Shown here one piece after another: positions 33,584 to 42,202 of a stretch of DNA of 64,000 nucleotides. Made by a program: the position numbers and the translations under genes. Location of the stretch: the NCBI RefSeq assembly GCF_008831045.1, contig NZ_WAJS01000005.1, positions 1-64,000 on the forward strand, in the 5' to 3' direction. Under the pieces are notes generated by a model. That model worked only from the letters and a program-made list of their open reading frames with translations. It was not told where the DNA came from and made no database searches. How positions within the stretch are numbered: the first letter of the stretch is position 1; each line of letters opens with the position of its first letter. This stretch comes from Adlercreutzia muris. GTDB lineage: Bacteria; Actinomycetota; Coriobacteriia; Coriobacteriales; Eggerthellaceae.

Positions 33584-35014
33584 ATGGATATGATCGTGAA
33601 CGCCATCAACGCCATCGACGGCTTCGTATGGGGACCGCCGATGCTCGTGCTGCTGCTGGGCAGCCACATCTTTTTGACCTTCCGCACCGGGTTCATCCAG
33701 CGGAAGCTGCCGACGGCCATCAAGCTATCGGTAACCAAGGACCCCGACGCCCCCGGAGACATCAGCCAGTTCGGCGCCTTGTGCACGGCCCTGTCGGCCA
33801 CCATCGGCACCGGCAACATCGTCGGCGTGGGCACGGCCATCATCGCCGGCGGCCCGGGCGCGGTGTTCTGGATGTGGATTACCGGCGTCTTCGGTATCGC
33901 CACCAAGTACTCCGAGACCTTCGCCGCGGTGAAGTACCGCGTGAAGGACCACAACGGCAACATGCTCGGCGGCGCCATGTACGCCTGGAAGCGCGGCTTT
34001 ATCGACAAGGCTGGCAACACTCCCTGGTGGGCCATGCTCGGCGCCGGCACCTTCGCCCTGTTCGCGGCCATCGCGTCGTTCGGCATTGGCTCGGCCGTGC
34101 AGTCCTCGGCCATGACCGAGGTTATCTCCACGAACCTGCCCGGCGTACCGGCTTGGGGTATCGGCCTGGCCATCGTCATCATGGTGTCCGTGGTCATTTT
34201 CGGCGGCGTGAAGGTCATCTCCAACGTCTGCGAGAAGCTCGTGCCCTTCATGGCGCTCGCCTACATCTGGGGTTGCGTGGTCATCCTCGGCATGAACTGG
34301 GAGCTTGTCTGGCCGGCGCTCTGTCTCATCGTGGAGAGCGCCTTCACGGCCAAGGCGGCCTTCGGCGGTGCGCTCGGTTCCGGCCTTATGCTGGCGCTGC
34401 AGTTCGGCTGCGCCCGCGGCCTGTTCTCCAATGAGTCGGGCCTCGGCTCGGCGCCCATCGTGGCCTCGGCGGCCGCTACGCGCAACCCGGCGCGCCAGGC
34501 GCTCGTCTCCATGACCGGCACCTTCTGGGACACCGTGGTCATCTGCCTGCTCACCGGCCTCGTGCTCGTGTCCACTATGCTCGGCAACGCCGACCTGCAG
34601 GCTGAGATCATGGCCGGCAATATCACCGCCGGTGCGGCCCTGTCCTCGGCGGCCTTCGCCGAGATCCCCTACATCGGCACGCCCATCCTCATCTTCGGCA
34701 TGATCCTGTTCGCCTACTCCACCATTCTCGGCTGGTCCTACTATGGCAACCGCTGCGTCACCTACCTGTTCGGCAAGCGCGCCATCCGCCCCTACCAGAT
34801 GCTCTACGTGCTGGTGGCCTTCCTCGGCGCCATCGGCGTGGGCGATGTGGTCTGGACGGTCTCCGATATCACCAATGCGCTCATGGCCATCCCCAACATC
34901 ATCATGGTGCTGCTGCTCTCGGGCCTCATCGCCCGTGAGACGCGCCACTACGTGTACGAGGGCAACCTCGAGGAGCGCGACGAGGCCCCCATCCCGCAGC
35001 TGGACAGCAAGTAG
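33584..35014 (+). CDS. Sodium:alanine/glycine symporter (AGCS family), paralogue 2
   Basis: A 476-residue transporter of the same family as the preceding one. Signatures are TFRTGFIQRKLPTAIKLS, FGALCTALSATIGTGNIVGVGTAIIAGGPGAVFWMWITGVFG and GCARGLFSNESGLGSAPIVAS. The two paralogues differ at some of the substrate-path positions (for example GTGSIVGVATALLA against GTGNIVGVGTAIIA), so they may differ in preference or affinity. I chose the ATG at 33584 after AGGAG; the frame is open further upstream into the dyad region. It has its own promoter and a strong terminator, so it is a separate unit. Confidence 0.93.
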   Translation: MDMIVNAINAIDGFVWGPPMLVLLLGSHIFLTFRTGFIQRKLPTAIKLSVTKDPDAPGDISQFGALCTALSATIGTGNIVGVGTAIIAGGPGAVFWMWITGVFGIATKYSETFAAVKYRVKDHNGNMLGGAMYAWKRGFIDKAGNTPWWAMLGAGTFALFAAIASFGIGSAVQSSAMTEVISTNLPGVPAWGIGLAIVIMVSVVIFGGVKVISNVCEKLVPFMALAYIWGCVVILGMNWELVWPALCLIVESAFTAKAAFGGALGSGLMLALQFGCARGLFSNESGLGSAPIVASAAATRNPARQALVSMTGTFWDTVVICLLTGLVLVSTMLGNADLQAEIMAGNITAGAALSSAAFAEIPYIGTPILIFGMILFAYSTILGWSYYGNRCVTYLFGKRAIRPYQMLYVLVAFLGAIGVGDVVWTVSDITNALMAIPNIIMVLLLSGLIARETRHYVYEGNLEERDEAPIPQLDSK

Positions 35015-35091
35015 GGCCGCCGAGGGAGCGGTTTCCCCGATCCGCGGACGCCTCGCTGCCTAGCGCGAAGCTGTGGGTTTGATTCAGAACG

Positions 35092-35124
35092 AAGGCGATC
35101 CTCTGCGGAGGGTCGCCTTTCTTT
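35092..35124 (+). terminator. Intrinsic terminator of the second symporter gene
   Basis: GGCGATCCTC and GAGGGTCGCC form a near-perfect ten-base stem around a TGCG loop and are followed by TTTCTTTT. The T-run merges directly into the -10 element of the next operon (TATACT at 35125). Confidence 0.85.
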
Positions 35125-35130
35125 TATACT
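35125..35130 (+). promoter_or_regulatory. -10 element of a probable leaderless promoter
   Basis: TATACT is followed by GGGCCC and then the ATG at 35137, so transcription should begin at or beside the start codon. No ribosome-binding site is present. The -35 would fall inside the upstream terminator stem, where no good match is seen. Confidence 0.55.
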
Positions 35131-35136
35131 GGGCCC

Positions 35137-36423
35137 ATGAAGACGATTGCAATCATAGGCGCCGGGGCGGCGGGACTTGCGGCGGCAGTGGCCGCGGCCG
35201 AGGCGGCTCGCGGCGCTGGTGCGCTCGCCGAGGTGCGCGTGACCGTGTACGAGGCGTCCGATCGCGTGGGGCGCTCGATTTTGGCCACGGGCAACGGCCG
35301 CTGCAACTTTTCCAACGCAGTGATCGACGCGGGGCGGTACCGCAACGCCTCGTTTGTGGAAGAGGCGCTGGGCGCCTGCGAGGCGACGTTCGAAGGCGGT
35401 GCGTCGCCTGGCGACGACTCGCTGCTTCCAGTGGACGTGCGGGCCAATGCGGTGCTGCGCTTCTTCGCCGAGCGCGGGCTCGTATGGCGCGAAGAGGGGG
35501 AGGGGCGGCTGTATCCTTTGGCCAACAAGGCCACGAGCGTGCTCGACTGCCTGCGCGCAGCGTGCACGGCGGCTGGGGTACGGGAGCTTGTGGAAAGCGA
35601 AGTGGCTGCCGTGGAGGCGCCGCGCGGCGAGGGCGACCGCTTCACGCTGCGCCTGGTCGACCGCCGGCTGGAGCGGGCCGATGCAGTGATCGTGGCCGTC
35701 GGAGGCGCGGTGGGGGAACGCTTGCTGCCTGCGGGCGTGCCCTTCTGCGCGACTGCGCCGACGCTCGGCCCCATCGCCACCGACCCGCGCTGGCCGCGCC
35801 AGCTGGACAACATTCGCGTGCGCGGGGCGCTGGAGCTCTGGCGCGGGGGGCGTCTGGTCGCTCGCGAGGTGGGCGAGGTGATGTTTAGAAAGTACGGCGT
35901 GTCGGGCATCGCCGCGTTCAATCTCAGCCGGCTCATGGAGCCGGGCGACCAGCTGGCCGTCGATTTCGTGGCTGCCGTGCCCGAGGAGGACGCGGAAGCG
36001 TTCTTGCGCGCCCGGCAGACGCGGCTGCAAGGCGCTCTCAGGCGGTCGATTACCTGGGAAGATCTGATGCGTGGCATGGTGCTTGCGCCGGTGGCCGATG
36101 TGCTGCTGAAGGCGTGCGGACTGAGGGGAGATGCTGCGGTGGACGAGGCTGGGCTTGCGCGCCTGTCCCCGGTGCTCAAGGGGCTGCGCCTGCCGGTAAC
36201 GGGGACAGGCGATGTGCGCCAGTGCCAGGTTCATCGCGGCGGCGTTAAGGTGACTGCCGTTGACGCGCGTACCTGCGAGGTGCGCGGCGTGCCAGGCCTC
36301 TACGTGGTCGGTGAGGCCTTGGACGTGGACGCCCCCTGCGGCGGCTACAACCTGCACTGGGCCTGGGCCTCGGGGCTGCTCGCGGGGAAGAGCGCGACGG
36401 CTCGGTTGCGGGAAGGAAGATAG
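35137..36423 (+). CDS. BaiN/HI0933-family NAD(P)/FAD-dependent oxidoreductase
   Basis: A 428-residue cytoplasmic flavoprotein. The FAD motif is IAIIGAGAAGLAAAVAAAEA at the N-terminus. It is followed by VYEASDRVGRSILATGNGRCNFSN, the HI0933-family signature, and C-terminal GLYVVGEALDVDAPCGGYNLHWAWASG. The family includes BaiN, reported to act on bile-acid intermediates in Clostridium scindens, but most members have no known substrate, so I give no symbol. It leads an operon of five close-packed genes and appears to be translated from a leaderless mRNA. Confidence 0.9.
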   Translation: MKTIAIIGAGAAGLAAAVAAAEAARGAGALAEVRVTVYEASDRVGRSILATGNGRCNFSNAVIDAGRYRNASFVEEALGACEATFEGGASPGDDSLLPVDVRANAVLRFFAERGLVWREEGEGRLYPLANKATSVLDCLRAACTAAGVRELVESEVAAVEAPRGEGDRFTLRLVDRRLERADAVIVAVGGAVGERLLPAGVPFCATAPTLGPIATDPRWPRQLDNIRVRGALELWRGGRLVAREVGEVMFRKYGVSGIAAFNLSRLMEPGDQLAVDFVAAVPEEDAEAFLRARQTRLQGALRRSITWEDLMRGMVLAPVADVLLKACGLRGDAAVDEAGLARLSPVLKGLRLPVTGTGDVRQCQVHRGGVKVTAVDARTCEVRGVPGLYVVGEALDVDAPCGGYNLHWAWASGLLAGKSATARLREGR

Positions 36424-36426
36424 GCG

Positions 36427-38061
36427 ATGATCCAGGCATCGAACATTCCCGTCTCCCTTGACGCGCTGCTTCCTGGAAATAAGGGGCTCTTCCGCAAGGA
36501 GGTGGCCCGGGCCCTCGGGATGAAGGCGACGGCCCTCGGCGAGGTGCGGCTGCTGAAGCGCTCCATCGACGCTCGCAAGAAGGCGAACGTGCACGGGGTG
36601 GTGACCGTGGCCGCGGCCCTGGTCGACGGGGCAGTGCCCTCGCCAGCGAAGGGCGTGACCGTGCGCCCCTTTGAGCCGACGCCGCCCTTGGCGGTGCCCG
36701 CCGTTGTCGGCGGCGAGATGCGCCCCATCGTCGTGGGCGCGGGGCCGGCGGGGCTGTTCTGCGCTCTGTACCTGGCTCGCGCCGGCCTGGCACCGCTGGT
36801 GGTGGAGCGCGGGGCCGCCGTGGACGAGCGCGTGGCCATCGTGGAGGCCTTCAATACGGGCGCGCCCCTCGACGAGCGCACGAACATCCAGTTCGGCGAA
36901 GGGGGCGCCGGCACGTTTTCCGACGGCAAGCTGAACACGGGCATCAAGAGCCCGCACATCCGCCATGTGCTGGAGGCCTTCGTTCAGGCCGGGGCGCCTG
37001 GGGACATCCTCGTGGACGCGAAGCCCCATATCGGCACCGATCTTCTGGTGGACGTGGTGCGCAATCTGCGCCGGGCCATCGAGAAGGCCGGCGGCGAGGT
37101 GCGCTTCCTCACGCGCCTGGCCGATGTGGCAGTGGAAGACGGCCGTGTGACCGGCGCCGTCCTCGTCGACGAGCGCACGGGATCTGTCGAGGCGGTTCCA
37201 GCCGACCGCATCGTGGTGGCTTGCGGCCATTCGGCCCGGGATACCTTCGATCTGCTCGGCCGCCTCGGCGCGAGCCTCGCCCGCAAGCCCTTCGCCGTGG
37301 GCGTGCGCATCGAGCATCCCCAGGCTTTGGTGAACGAGGCCCAGTACGGCACGGCCGCGGCTCATCCGGCCCTCGGGGCGGCCGACTACAAGCTGGCCGT
37401 GAAGACCGGCGACGGGCGCGGCGTGTACAGCTTCTGCATGTGCCCGGGCGGGGAGGTGGTGGCTGCCGCCAGCGAGGAGGGCGGCCTGTGCGTGAACGGC
37501 ATGAGCCGCCATGCCCGCGCCGGCGCCAACGCCAATGCCGCCCTGCTCGTGGAGGTGCGCTCCGACGACCTGCCCGGCGACGACCCCCTGGCGGGCGTCG
37601 CCTTCCAGCGCGCGTTGGAGCGGGCCGCCTATGATCTGGGGTGCGCGGGCGGCAACGCGCCCTACACCGCGCCGGCCCAGACTGTCGGCGGCTTTCTGGG
37701 CAGCATGGCCCCGACAGCGCCGTCTGCCGCGGTGCGCCCCACCTACCCGCGGGGCGCGGCCTGGCGCGACCTGCGCGACTGCCTTCCGTCCTTTGTGGCC
37801 GACGCCCTGGTCGAGGCCCTGCCGGCCCTCGATCGCAAGCTCCATGGCTTCGCAAGTCCCGAGGCGGTCATGACCGCCGTGGAGGCCCGCAGCTCGAGCC
37901 CGGTGCGCGTCGAGCGCGACGGGGGCTTCCAATCGAACATCGCCGGGCTCTATCCCTGCGGGGAGGGGGCCGGCTATGCTGGCGGCATCATGAGCGCTGC
38001 TGTGGACGGCCTGCGCGTGGCCGAGGCCATCGTCTCAGAATGCGAGGTGATTCCATCGTGA
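36427..38061 (+). CDS. FAD-dependent dehydrogenase of the COG2509 type
   Basis: A 544-residue flavoprotein. A ~95-residue N-terminal domain (SLDALLPGNKGLFRKEVARALG, then LLKRSIDARKKANVHGV) precedes the FAD-binding core PIVVGAGPAGLFCALYLARAG. Further family blocks are TNIQFGEGGAGTFSDGKLNTGI, KPHIGTDLL, YSFCMCPGGEVVAA and the C-terminal GLYPCGEGAGYAGGIMSAAVDG. The role of the family is unknown. It begins four bases after the preceding flavoprotein gene, and its stop overlaps the start of sua5 (GTGA). Confidence 0.88.
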   Translation: MIQASNIPVSLDALLPGNKGLFRKEVARALGMKATALGEVRLLKRSIDARKKANVHGVVTVAAALVDGAVPSPAKGVTVRPFEPTPPLAVPAVVGGEMRPIVVGAGPAGLFCALYLARAGLAPLVVERGAAVDERVAIVEAFNTGAPLDERTNIQFGEGGAGTFSDGKLNTGIKSPHIRHVLEAFVQAGAPGDILVDAKPHIGTDLLVDVVRNLRRAIEKAGGEVRFLTRLADVAVEDGRVTGAVLVDERTGSVEAVPADRIVVACGHSARDTFDLLGRLGASLARKPFAVGVRIEHPQALVNEAQYGTAAAHPALGAADYKLAVKTGDGRGVYSFCMCPGGEVVAAASEEGGLCVNGMSRHARAGANANAALLVEVRSDDLPGDDPLAGVAFQRALERAAYDLGCAGGNAPYTAPAQTVGGFLGSMAPTAPSAAVRPTYPRGAAWRDLRDCLPSFVADALVEALPALDRKLHGFASPEAVMTAVEARSSSPVRVERDGGFQSNIAGLYPCGEGAGYAGGIMSAAVDGLRVAEAIVSECEVIPS

Positions 38062-38666
38062 AGTTCTTGACCGTGGATGAGGCTGCGGACGCCCTTGCCG
38101 CCGGCGAGGCGGTGGTCATGCCCACCGACACCGTGTACGGGGTGGGGGTGGCCGTGGATGCCGTGGACGACCCCGGCGTGCTCTTTCGGCTGAAGGGGCG
38201 CCCCGCCGGCAAGGCCGTGGCGTGGCTCGTGGAAGGCCCGGCGGCCCTCGACCGCTACGGTGCCGAAGTCCTCCCCTGGGTGCATCGGTTGGCCCGGCGC
38301 TTCTGGCCCGGCGGCCTCACCCTGGTGGTGCGGGCCTCCGAGGCGGTGCCCCCTGCGTTCCGCTCGCCGGAAGGCACCATCGGCCTGCGCATGCCGGCCT
38401 CTCCTGAGGCGCTCGCCCTCATCCGCGCCGTGGGCTGCCCCTTGGCCGTCACCTCGGCGAACCTGTCGGGTGCTCCCGCGGCCGCCGTGCCCGAGCTGCT
38501 CGACGGCGATCTGGTTTCCCGCACAGCCGGCGTCCTCGAGGGCCCGTGCGGCGCCAGTGGCGGTGGATTGGCCTCGACGGTGATCGATTGCACGACCGTC
38601 AAGCCGAGCGTGCTGCGATGCGGCCCCGTCAGTTCCCGCGATATAGAGGAGTGCTCCCATGACTGA
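38058..38666 (+). CDS. Threonylcarbamoyl-AMP synthase (Sua5/YciO/YrdC family)
   Basis: A 202-residue enzyme that makes threonylcarbamoyl-AMP, the intermediate for the t6A modification of tRNAs that read ANN codons. Visible blocks are VVMPTDTVYGVGVAVD, the KGRPAGKAVAWLV nucleotide-binding segment, FWPGGLTLVVRAS, GTIGLRMPASP and CPLAVTSANLSG. There is no C-terminal Sua5 extension, so it is of the short YrdC form. The start is the GTG at 38058, which overlaps the preceding stop and follows GAGGTGATT. It overlaps the hydrolase gene by eight bases. Confidence 0.92.
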   Translation: MKFLTVDEAADALAAGEAVVMPTDTVYGVGVAVDAVDDPGVLFRLKGRPAGKAVAWLVEGPAALDRYGAEVLPWVHRLARRFWPGGLTLVVRASEAVPPAFRSPEGTIGLRMPASPEALALIRAVGCPLAVTSANLSGAPAAAVPELLDGDLVSRTAGVLEGPCGASGGGLASTVIDCTTVKPSVLRCGPVSSRDIEECSHD

Positions 38667-39753
38667 TTCCCCAACCGACCTCTCACCGATCAGCGAGGCC
38701 GGCGAGCCGGCAGCTGTCGTAACCGGGCCCGCTGCCGTTGCGGCCGGCGCTCCGGCTGATAGCGCCGCGATCTCTCTCGACCCCATCGACTTCACGTTCG
38801 ACTCCGCCGATGGGGAGAGCGCGGTGCACGCTGTGCTGTGGCTGCCCGCCTCCTTGCGGGAGGATCGCGCCCAGGGAGCGGGGAAGAGCCTCGGCACCTT
38901 CCGTCCCCGGGGCGTAGTGCAGCTCATCCACGGCATGGCCGAGCATATCGGCCGCTACGACGACTTCGCCCGCTGCCTCGCCCGCGCCGGCTACCTGGTG
39001 TGCGGCCACGACCACGTGGGCCATGGCGACACGGCTCCCACTGCGGCCCATCGCGGACGCATGCACCCGGTGCGCGGCGGTGACGCGCTCGTGGCCGACG
39101 TGCAGTCGCTGCGCCTGCTCGTGAGCCAGCAGGTGGCGGCCGAGGTGCCCTATTTCATGTTCGGCCACTCCATGGGCTCCCTCGTGCTGCGCAACTACCT
39201 GCCGCGCTTCGGGAAGGGGCTTGCCGGTGCCGTCCTCTGCGGCACGGCCAACCAGCCCGAGGTCGTGGCCGCGGCGGGCAATGTGCTTGCCCGCGCCATC
39301 GTCAAGGTGCGCGGGGCCGACTACAAAAGCAAGCTTCTGCACAGCCTGGCCGACGGCGCCTACAGCCATCAGGTGAAGGACGCGCGCACGCCCTTCGACT
39401 GGCTCTCCCGTGACCCGGCGGTCGTGGACGCCTTCATCGCCGACGAGCGCGCGGGCTTCATGTTCTCGGCCGGCGCCTACGCCACCTTGACCGAGCTGGC
39501 CGCTCGCGCCAACAGCCCCGCGGCCTACCGGGCCACGCCTCACGAGGTGCCCCTGCTCTTCGTGGCCGGCGATGCCGACCCGGTAGGGAACTGCGGCTGC
39601 GGCGTGGCCCGGGCCGCCGGGGCCATGGAAGCCGCCGGCGCCGAGGACGTGACGCTGAAGCTCTTCCCCGCCATGCGCCACGAGATTTTGAATGAGATCG
39701 GTAGGGAAGAAGTCTACGACTTCGTCTTGGAGTGGATCGAGGAACGCTCATGA
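38659..39753 (+). CDS. Alpha/beta hydrolase, monoacylglycerol-lipase type
   Basis: A 364-residue hydrolase. After a ~50-residue low-complexity N-terminus come the oxyanion block VVQLIHGMAEHIGRYDDFARCLA, the DHVGHGDT loop, and the nucleophile elbow FMFGHSMGS with the catalytic Ser. The Asp is in LLFVAGDADPVG and the His in PAMRHEILNE. This pattern is typical of bacterial monoacylglycerol lipases and lysophospholipases. There is no signal peptide, so it acts in the cytoplasm. Its stop overlaps the start of glpK (ATGA), which suggests that glycerol it releases is phosphorylated directly. That link is inference from position. Confidence 0.88.
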   Translation: MTDSPTDLSPISEAGEPAAVVTGPAAVAAGAPADSAAISLDPIDFTFDSADGESAVHAVLWLPASLREDRAQGAGKSLGTFRPRGVVQLIHGMAEHIGRYDDFARCLARAGYLVCGHDHVGHGDTAPTAAHRGRMHPVRGGDALVADVQSLRLLVSQQVAAEVPYFMFGHSMGSLVLRNYLPRFGKGLAGAVLCGTANQPEVVAAAGNVLARAIVKVRGADYKSKLLHSLADGAYSHQVKDARTPFDWLSRDPAVVDAFIADERAGFMFSAGAYATLTELAARANSPAAYRATPHEVPLLFVAGDADPVGNCGCGVARAAGAMEAAGAEDVTLKLFPAMRHEILNEIGREEVYDFVLEWIEERS

Positions 39754-41240
39754 AGAAGTACGTCATCGCGCTCGATCAGGGCACTACGTCGTCTCGGGCC
39801 ATGCTCATCGATCGCGGCGGCCGGGCTGTGGGCAGCGTGCAGCGGCCCTTTCCGCAGCTGTACCCTCAGCCGGGTTGGGTGGAGCACGATCCCCACGACA
39901 TCCTGTCGTCCCAGCTGGGCGCCTTGACCGAGCTCTTGCTCACCTACAGCGTGAGCCCGGCCGAGATCGATTCGATCGGCATTACCAACCAGCGCGAGAC
40001 CACCGTGGTGTGGGACCGCGCCACCGGCGAGCCCATCGCGAACGCCATCGTGTGGCAGTGCCGCCGCACGGCTCCCATGGTGGAGGCCCTGACGGGCGAC
40101 CCGGCGGTCGCGGCCGAGATCACGGCCCGCACGGGCCTGGTTCCCGACGCCTACTTCTCGGCGAGCAAGATCGCCTGGATTTTGGGGGAGGTGCCCGGTG
40201 CCCGGGCCCGCGCCGAGGCCGGCGAGCTCGCCTTCGGCACCGTCGACAGCTGGCTCATCTGGAAGCTCACCTACGGGGCCGTGCACGCCACCGACGTGAC
40301 CAACGCGAGTCGCACCATGCTCTACAACATCCACGAAGGCTGCTGGGACCCCTATCTGCTGGAGCTCTTCGGCATTCCCGCCTCCCTCATGCCCGAGGTG
40401 CGCCCCTCGGCCGGCGACTTCGGCGTGACGGCGAACCCGGGGCTTGTGCAGGGCGTTCCCATCCGCGGCGTGGCCGGCGACCAGCAGGCGGCCCTGTTCG
40501 GCCAGTGCTGCTTTTCCGCCGGTCAGGCGAAGAACACCTACGGCACCGGCTGCTTTCTGCTCATGCACACGGGTCATGAGGCCTGCGCGAGCCGAAGCGG
40601 CCTCCTCACCACCGTGGCAGCCTCGGCCCCGGGCACGAAGGGCACCGAGTACGCCTTAGAGGGCAGCGTGTTCATGGCCGGGGCCCTCATCCAGTGGCTG
40701 CGCGATGAGCTCGGCATCATCGACAGCGTGGCCGACGCCGATGCCATTGCCCGCAGCGTGCCGAGCACCGAGGGCGTGGTCGTGGTGCCGGCCTTCACGG
40801 GCCTGGGGGCGCCCTGGTGGGACGCCGATGCCCGGGGCGCCATCCTGGGGCTCACCCGCGGGGCCGGTCGCGCTCACATTGTGCGGGCGGCCTTGGAGGC
40901 CCTCGCCTACCAGGTGTGCGACCTGGCGCAGGCCATGATCGAGGACGCTGGCGTGCCGCTGTCGGTGCTGAACGTTGACGGGGGCGCGGCGGCCAACGAT
41001 TTCCTCATGCAGTTCCAGGCCGCCATGCTGGGAGTGCCCCTGCGCCGCCCGGCCAACGCCGAGACTACGGCCCTGGGAGCGGCGTTTTTGGCCGGCCTGG
41101 CCACGGGCTTTTGGCCCGACACGGCGGCGCTCGCAGCTTTGCGGGAAGGGGAGGAGCGCTTCCTGCCCACCTTCGACGAGGCTGCCCGCGCCAGCCGCCT
41201 TGCCCGCTGGCGCGATGCCGTGGCCCGGGTGCGCAGCTAG
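39750..41240 (+). CDS. glpK: Glycerol kinase
   Basis: A 496-residue kinase that makes glycerol 3-phosphate from glycerol and ATP. The phosphate-binding motif VIALDQGTTSSRAMLID is at the N-terminus. GWVEHDP, AITNQRETTVVWDRATG-like (here GITNQRETTVVWDR) and IVWQCRRT are glycerol-binding blocks. Later blocks are VAGDQQAALFGQCCF, KNTYGTGCFLLMHTG and the C-terminal LNVDGGAAANDFLMQFQA. The length is normal. It is the last gene of the operon and converges on the Dms operon, with no strong terminator visible between them. Confidence 0.95.
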   Translation: MKKYVIALDQGTTSSRAMLIDRGGRAVGSVQRPFPQLYPQPGWVEHDPHDILSSQLGALTELLLTYSVSPAEIDSIGITNQRETTVVWDRATGEPIANAIVWQCRRTAPMVEALTGDPAVAAEITARTGLVPDAYFSASKIAWILGEVPGARARAEAGELAFGTVDSWLIWKLTYGAVHATDVTNASRTMLYNIHEGCWDPYLLELFGIPASLMPEVRPSAGDFGVTANPGLVQGVPIRGVAGDQQAALFGQCCFSAGQAKNTYGTGCFLLMHTGHEACASRSGLLTTVAASAPGTKGTEYALEGSVFMAGALIQWLRDELGIIDSVADADAIARSVPSTEGVVVVPAFTGLGAPWWDADARGAILGLTRGAGRAHIVRAALEALAYQVCDLAQAMIEDAGVPLSVLNVDGGAAANDFLMQFQAAMLGVPLRRPANAETTALGAAFLAGLATGFWPDTAALAALREGEERFLPTFDEAARASRLARWRDAVARVRS

Positions 41241-41288
41241 GGCGGGTGCGCAGCGAGGGCGGCGGGCGTTGATGTGCGCAGCCGTGCC

Positions 41289-42194
41289 CTACACCCCCAG
41301 GCCCACGGTCAGGTGGGCCAAGTAGAAGCAGAACCGCATGACGAAGATGGCCGCCAGGCTGAGAGCCGCCGCCGCGCAGAGGCGCCCCACGAGGCGGAAG
41401 CGGCCCGCGTCCGCGGGCGGGGTGCCGTCGGTCGGAAGGTTCCGCGTCGTCCGCCAGGCAACGACGATGCCGGCGGCGCCCAGTAGGGCGAAGGCCGCGA
41501 CGGCTGCCCCGTAGGCGGGCACGAGGTCGGTCGCGGAGGCCACGGCGTTGCCCATGTTCCCAAGATCGACCCCCTGGAGCCCGTAGACCGCGACGTTCGC
41601 GGTCAGGGCTATGGCTGCGAGCGCGATGAGGTGCCGCGCCCGGCGGTTCGTGAGGGAGGCGCAGCGGCCCGCGGCGTAGCCGGCGAGGGCCACCAGCGGG
41701 CCGCCCATCAGGGCATTGGCCGCAATGGCCGCAGGCACTTCCCACAGGTTCCAGGAGATGATGGTGCGGGCGGAGTAGGCCAATCCCACGGAGGCGATGA
41801 ACGCCAGGGCCGCCAGGTCGATGGCGCCGATCCACAGGCGCAGCAAGCGCGGGCTGGGGGCGCGGTGAAACGAGTAGAGCCAGTAGAGGCCGCCGAGCAT
41901 GAGAAAGACGACGGCGCAGAGCACCTCGTTGGACAGCGGGGAGGAGCCCACGGCCGCGAAGACGTAGAGGGCGTTGGCGGGGCTGCCCAGATGGGTGGCC
42001 GAGGCCACGAGCCCCACCATGGCCACGATGAGCGGCAGGCACAGGTAGGTGCTGATGCGCCGCACCTCGGCCCAGGAAGCCCGGCCGCTCAGAATGGGCA
42101 GCCCCATGAGCAGCAGGGCCATGGCCCCGGCTGGCGCGAGGGTGGTGAACAGGACGAGGGTTATCTCGCCGAGGGCGGTGTCGAGTCCGATCAC
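41289..42194 (-). CDS. dmsC: DmsC-type membrane anchor subunit
   Basis: A 301-residue integral membrane protein with about eight spans, starting IGLDTALGEITLVLFTTLAPAGAMALLLMG. It matches the DmsC anchor family that takes electrons from menaquinol and hands them to the iron-sulphur subunit. The ATTHLGSP-like block (here SATHLGSPANALYVFAAVG) and SNEVL are characteristic. I chose the GTG at 42194, which follows GTTAGGACG at fair spacing and lies eight bases after the dmsB stop. It is the last gene of the minus-strand unit. The family name does not fix the substrate. Confidence 0.85.
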   Translation of the reverse strand: MIGLDTALGEITLVLFTTLAPAGAMALLLMGLPILSGRASWAEVRRISTYLCLPLIVAMVGLVASATHLGSPANALYVFAAVGSSPLSNEVLCAVVFLMLGGLYWLYSFHRAPSPRLLRLWIGAIDLAALAFIASVGLAYSARTIISWNLWEVPAAIAANALMGGPLVALAGYAAGRCASLTNRRARHLIALAAIALTANVAVYGLQGVDLGNMGNAVASATDLVPAYGAAVAAFALLGAAGIVVAWRTTRNLPTDGTPPADAGRFRLVGRLCAAAALSLAAIFVMRFCFYLAHLTVGLGV

Positions 42195-42202
42195 GGGGCG
42201 TC

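Noticed and set aside
34948-37932. Minus-strand open frame of 994 codons
   Set aside because: Antisense to the two flavoprotein genes; long but with no domain-like pattern.
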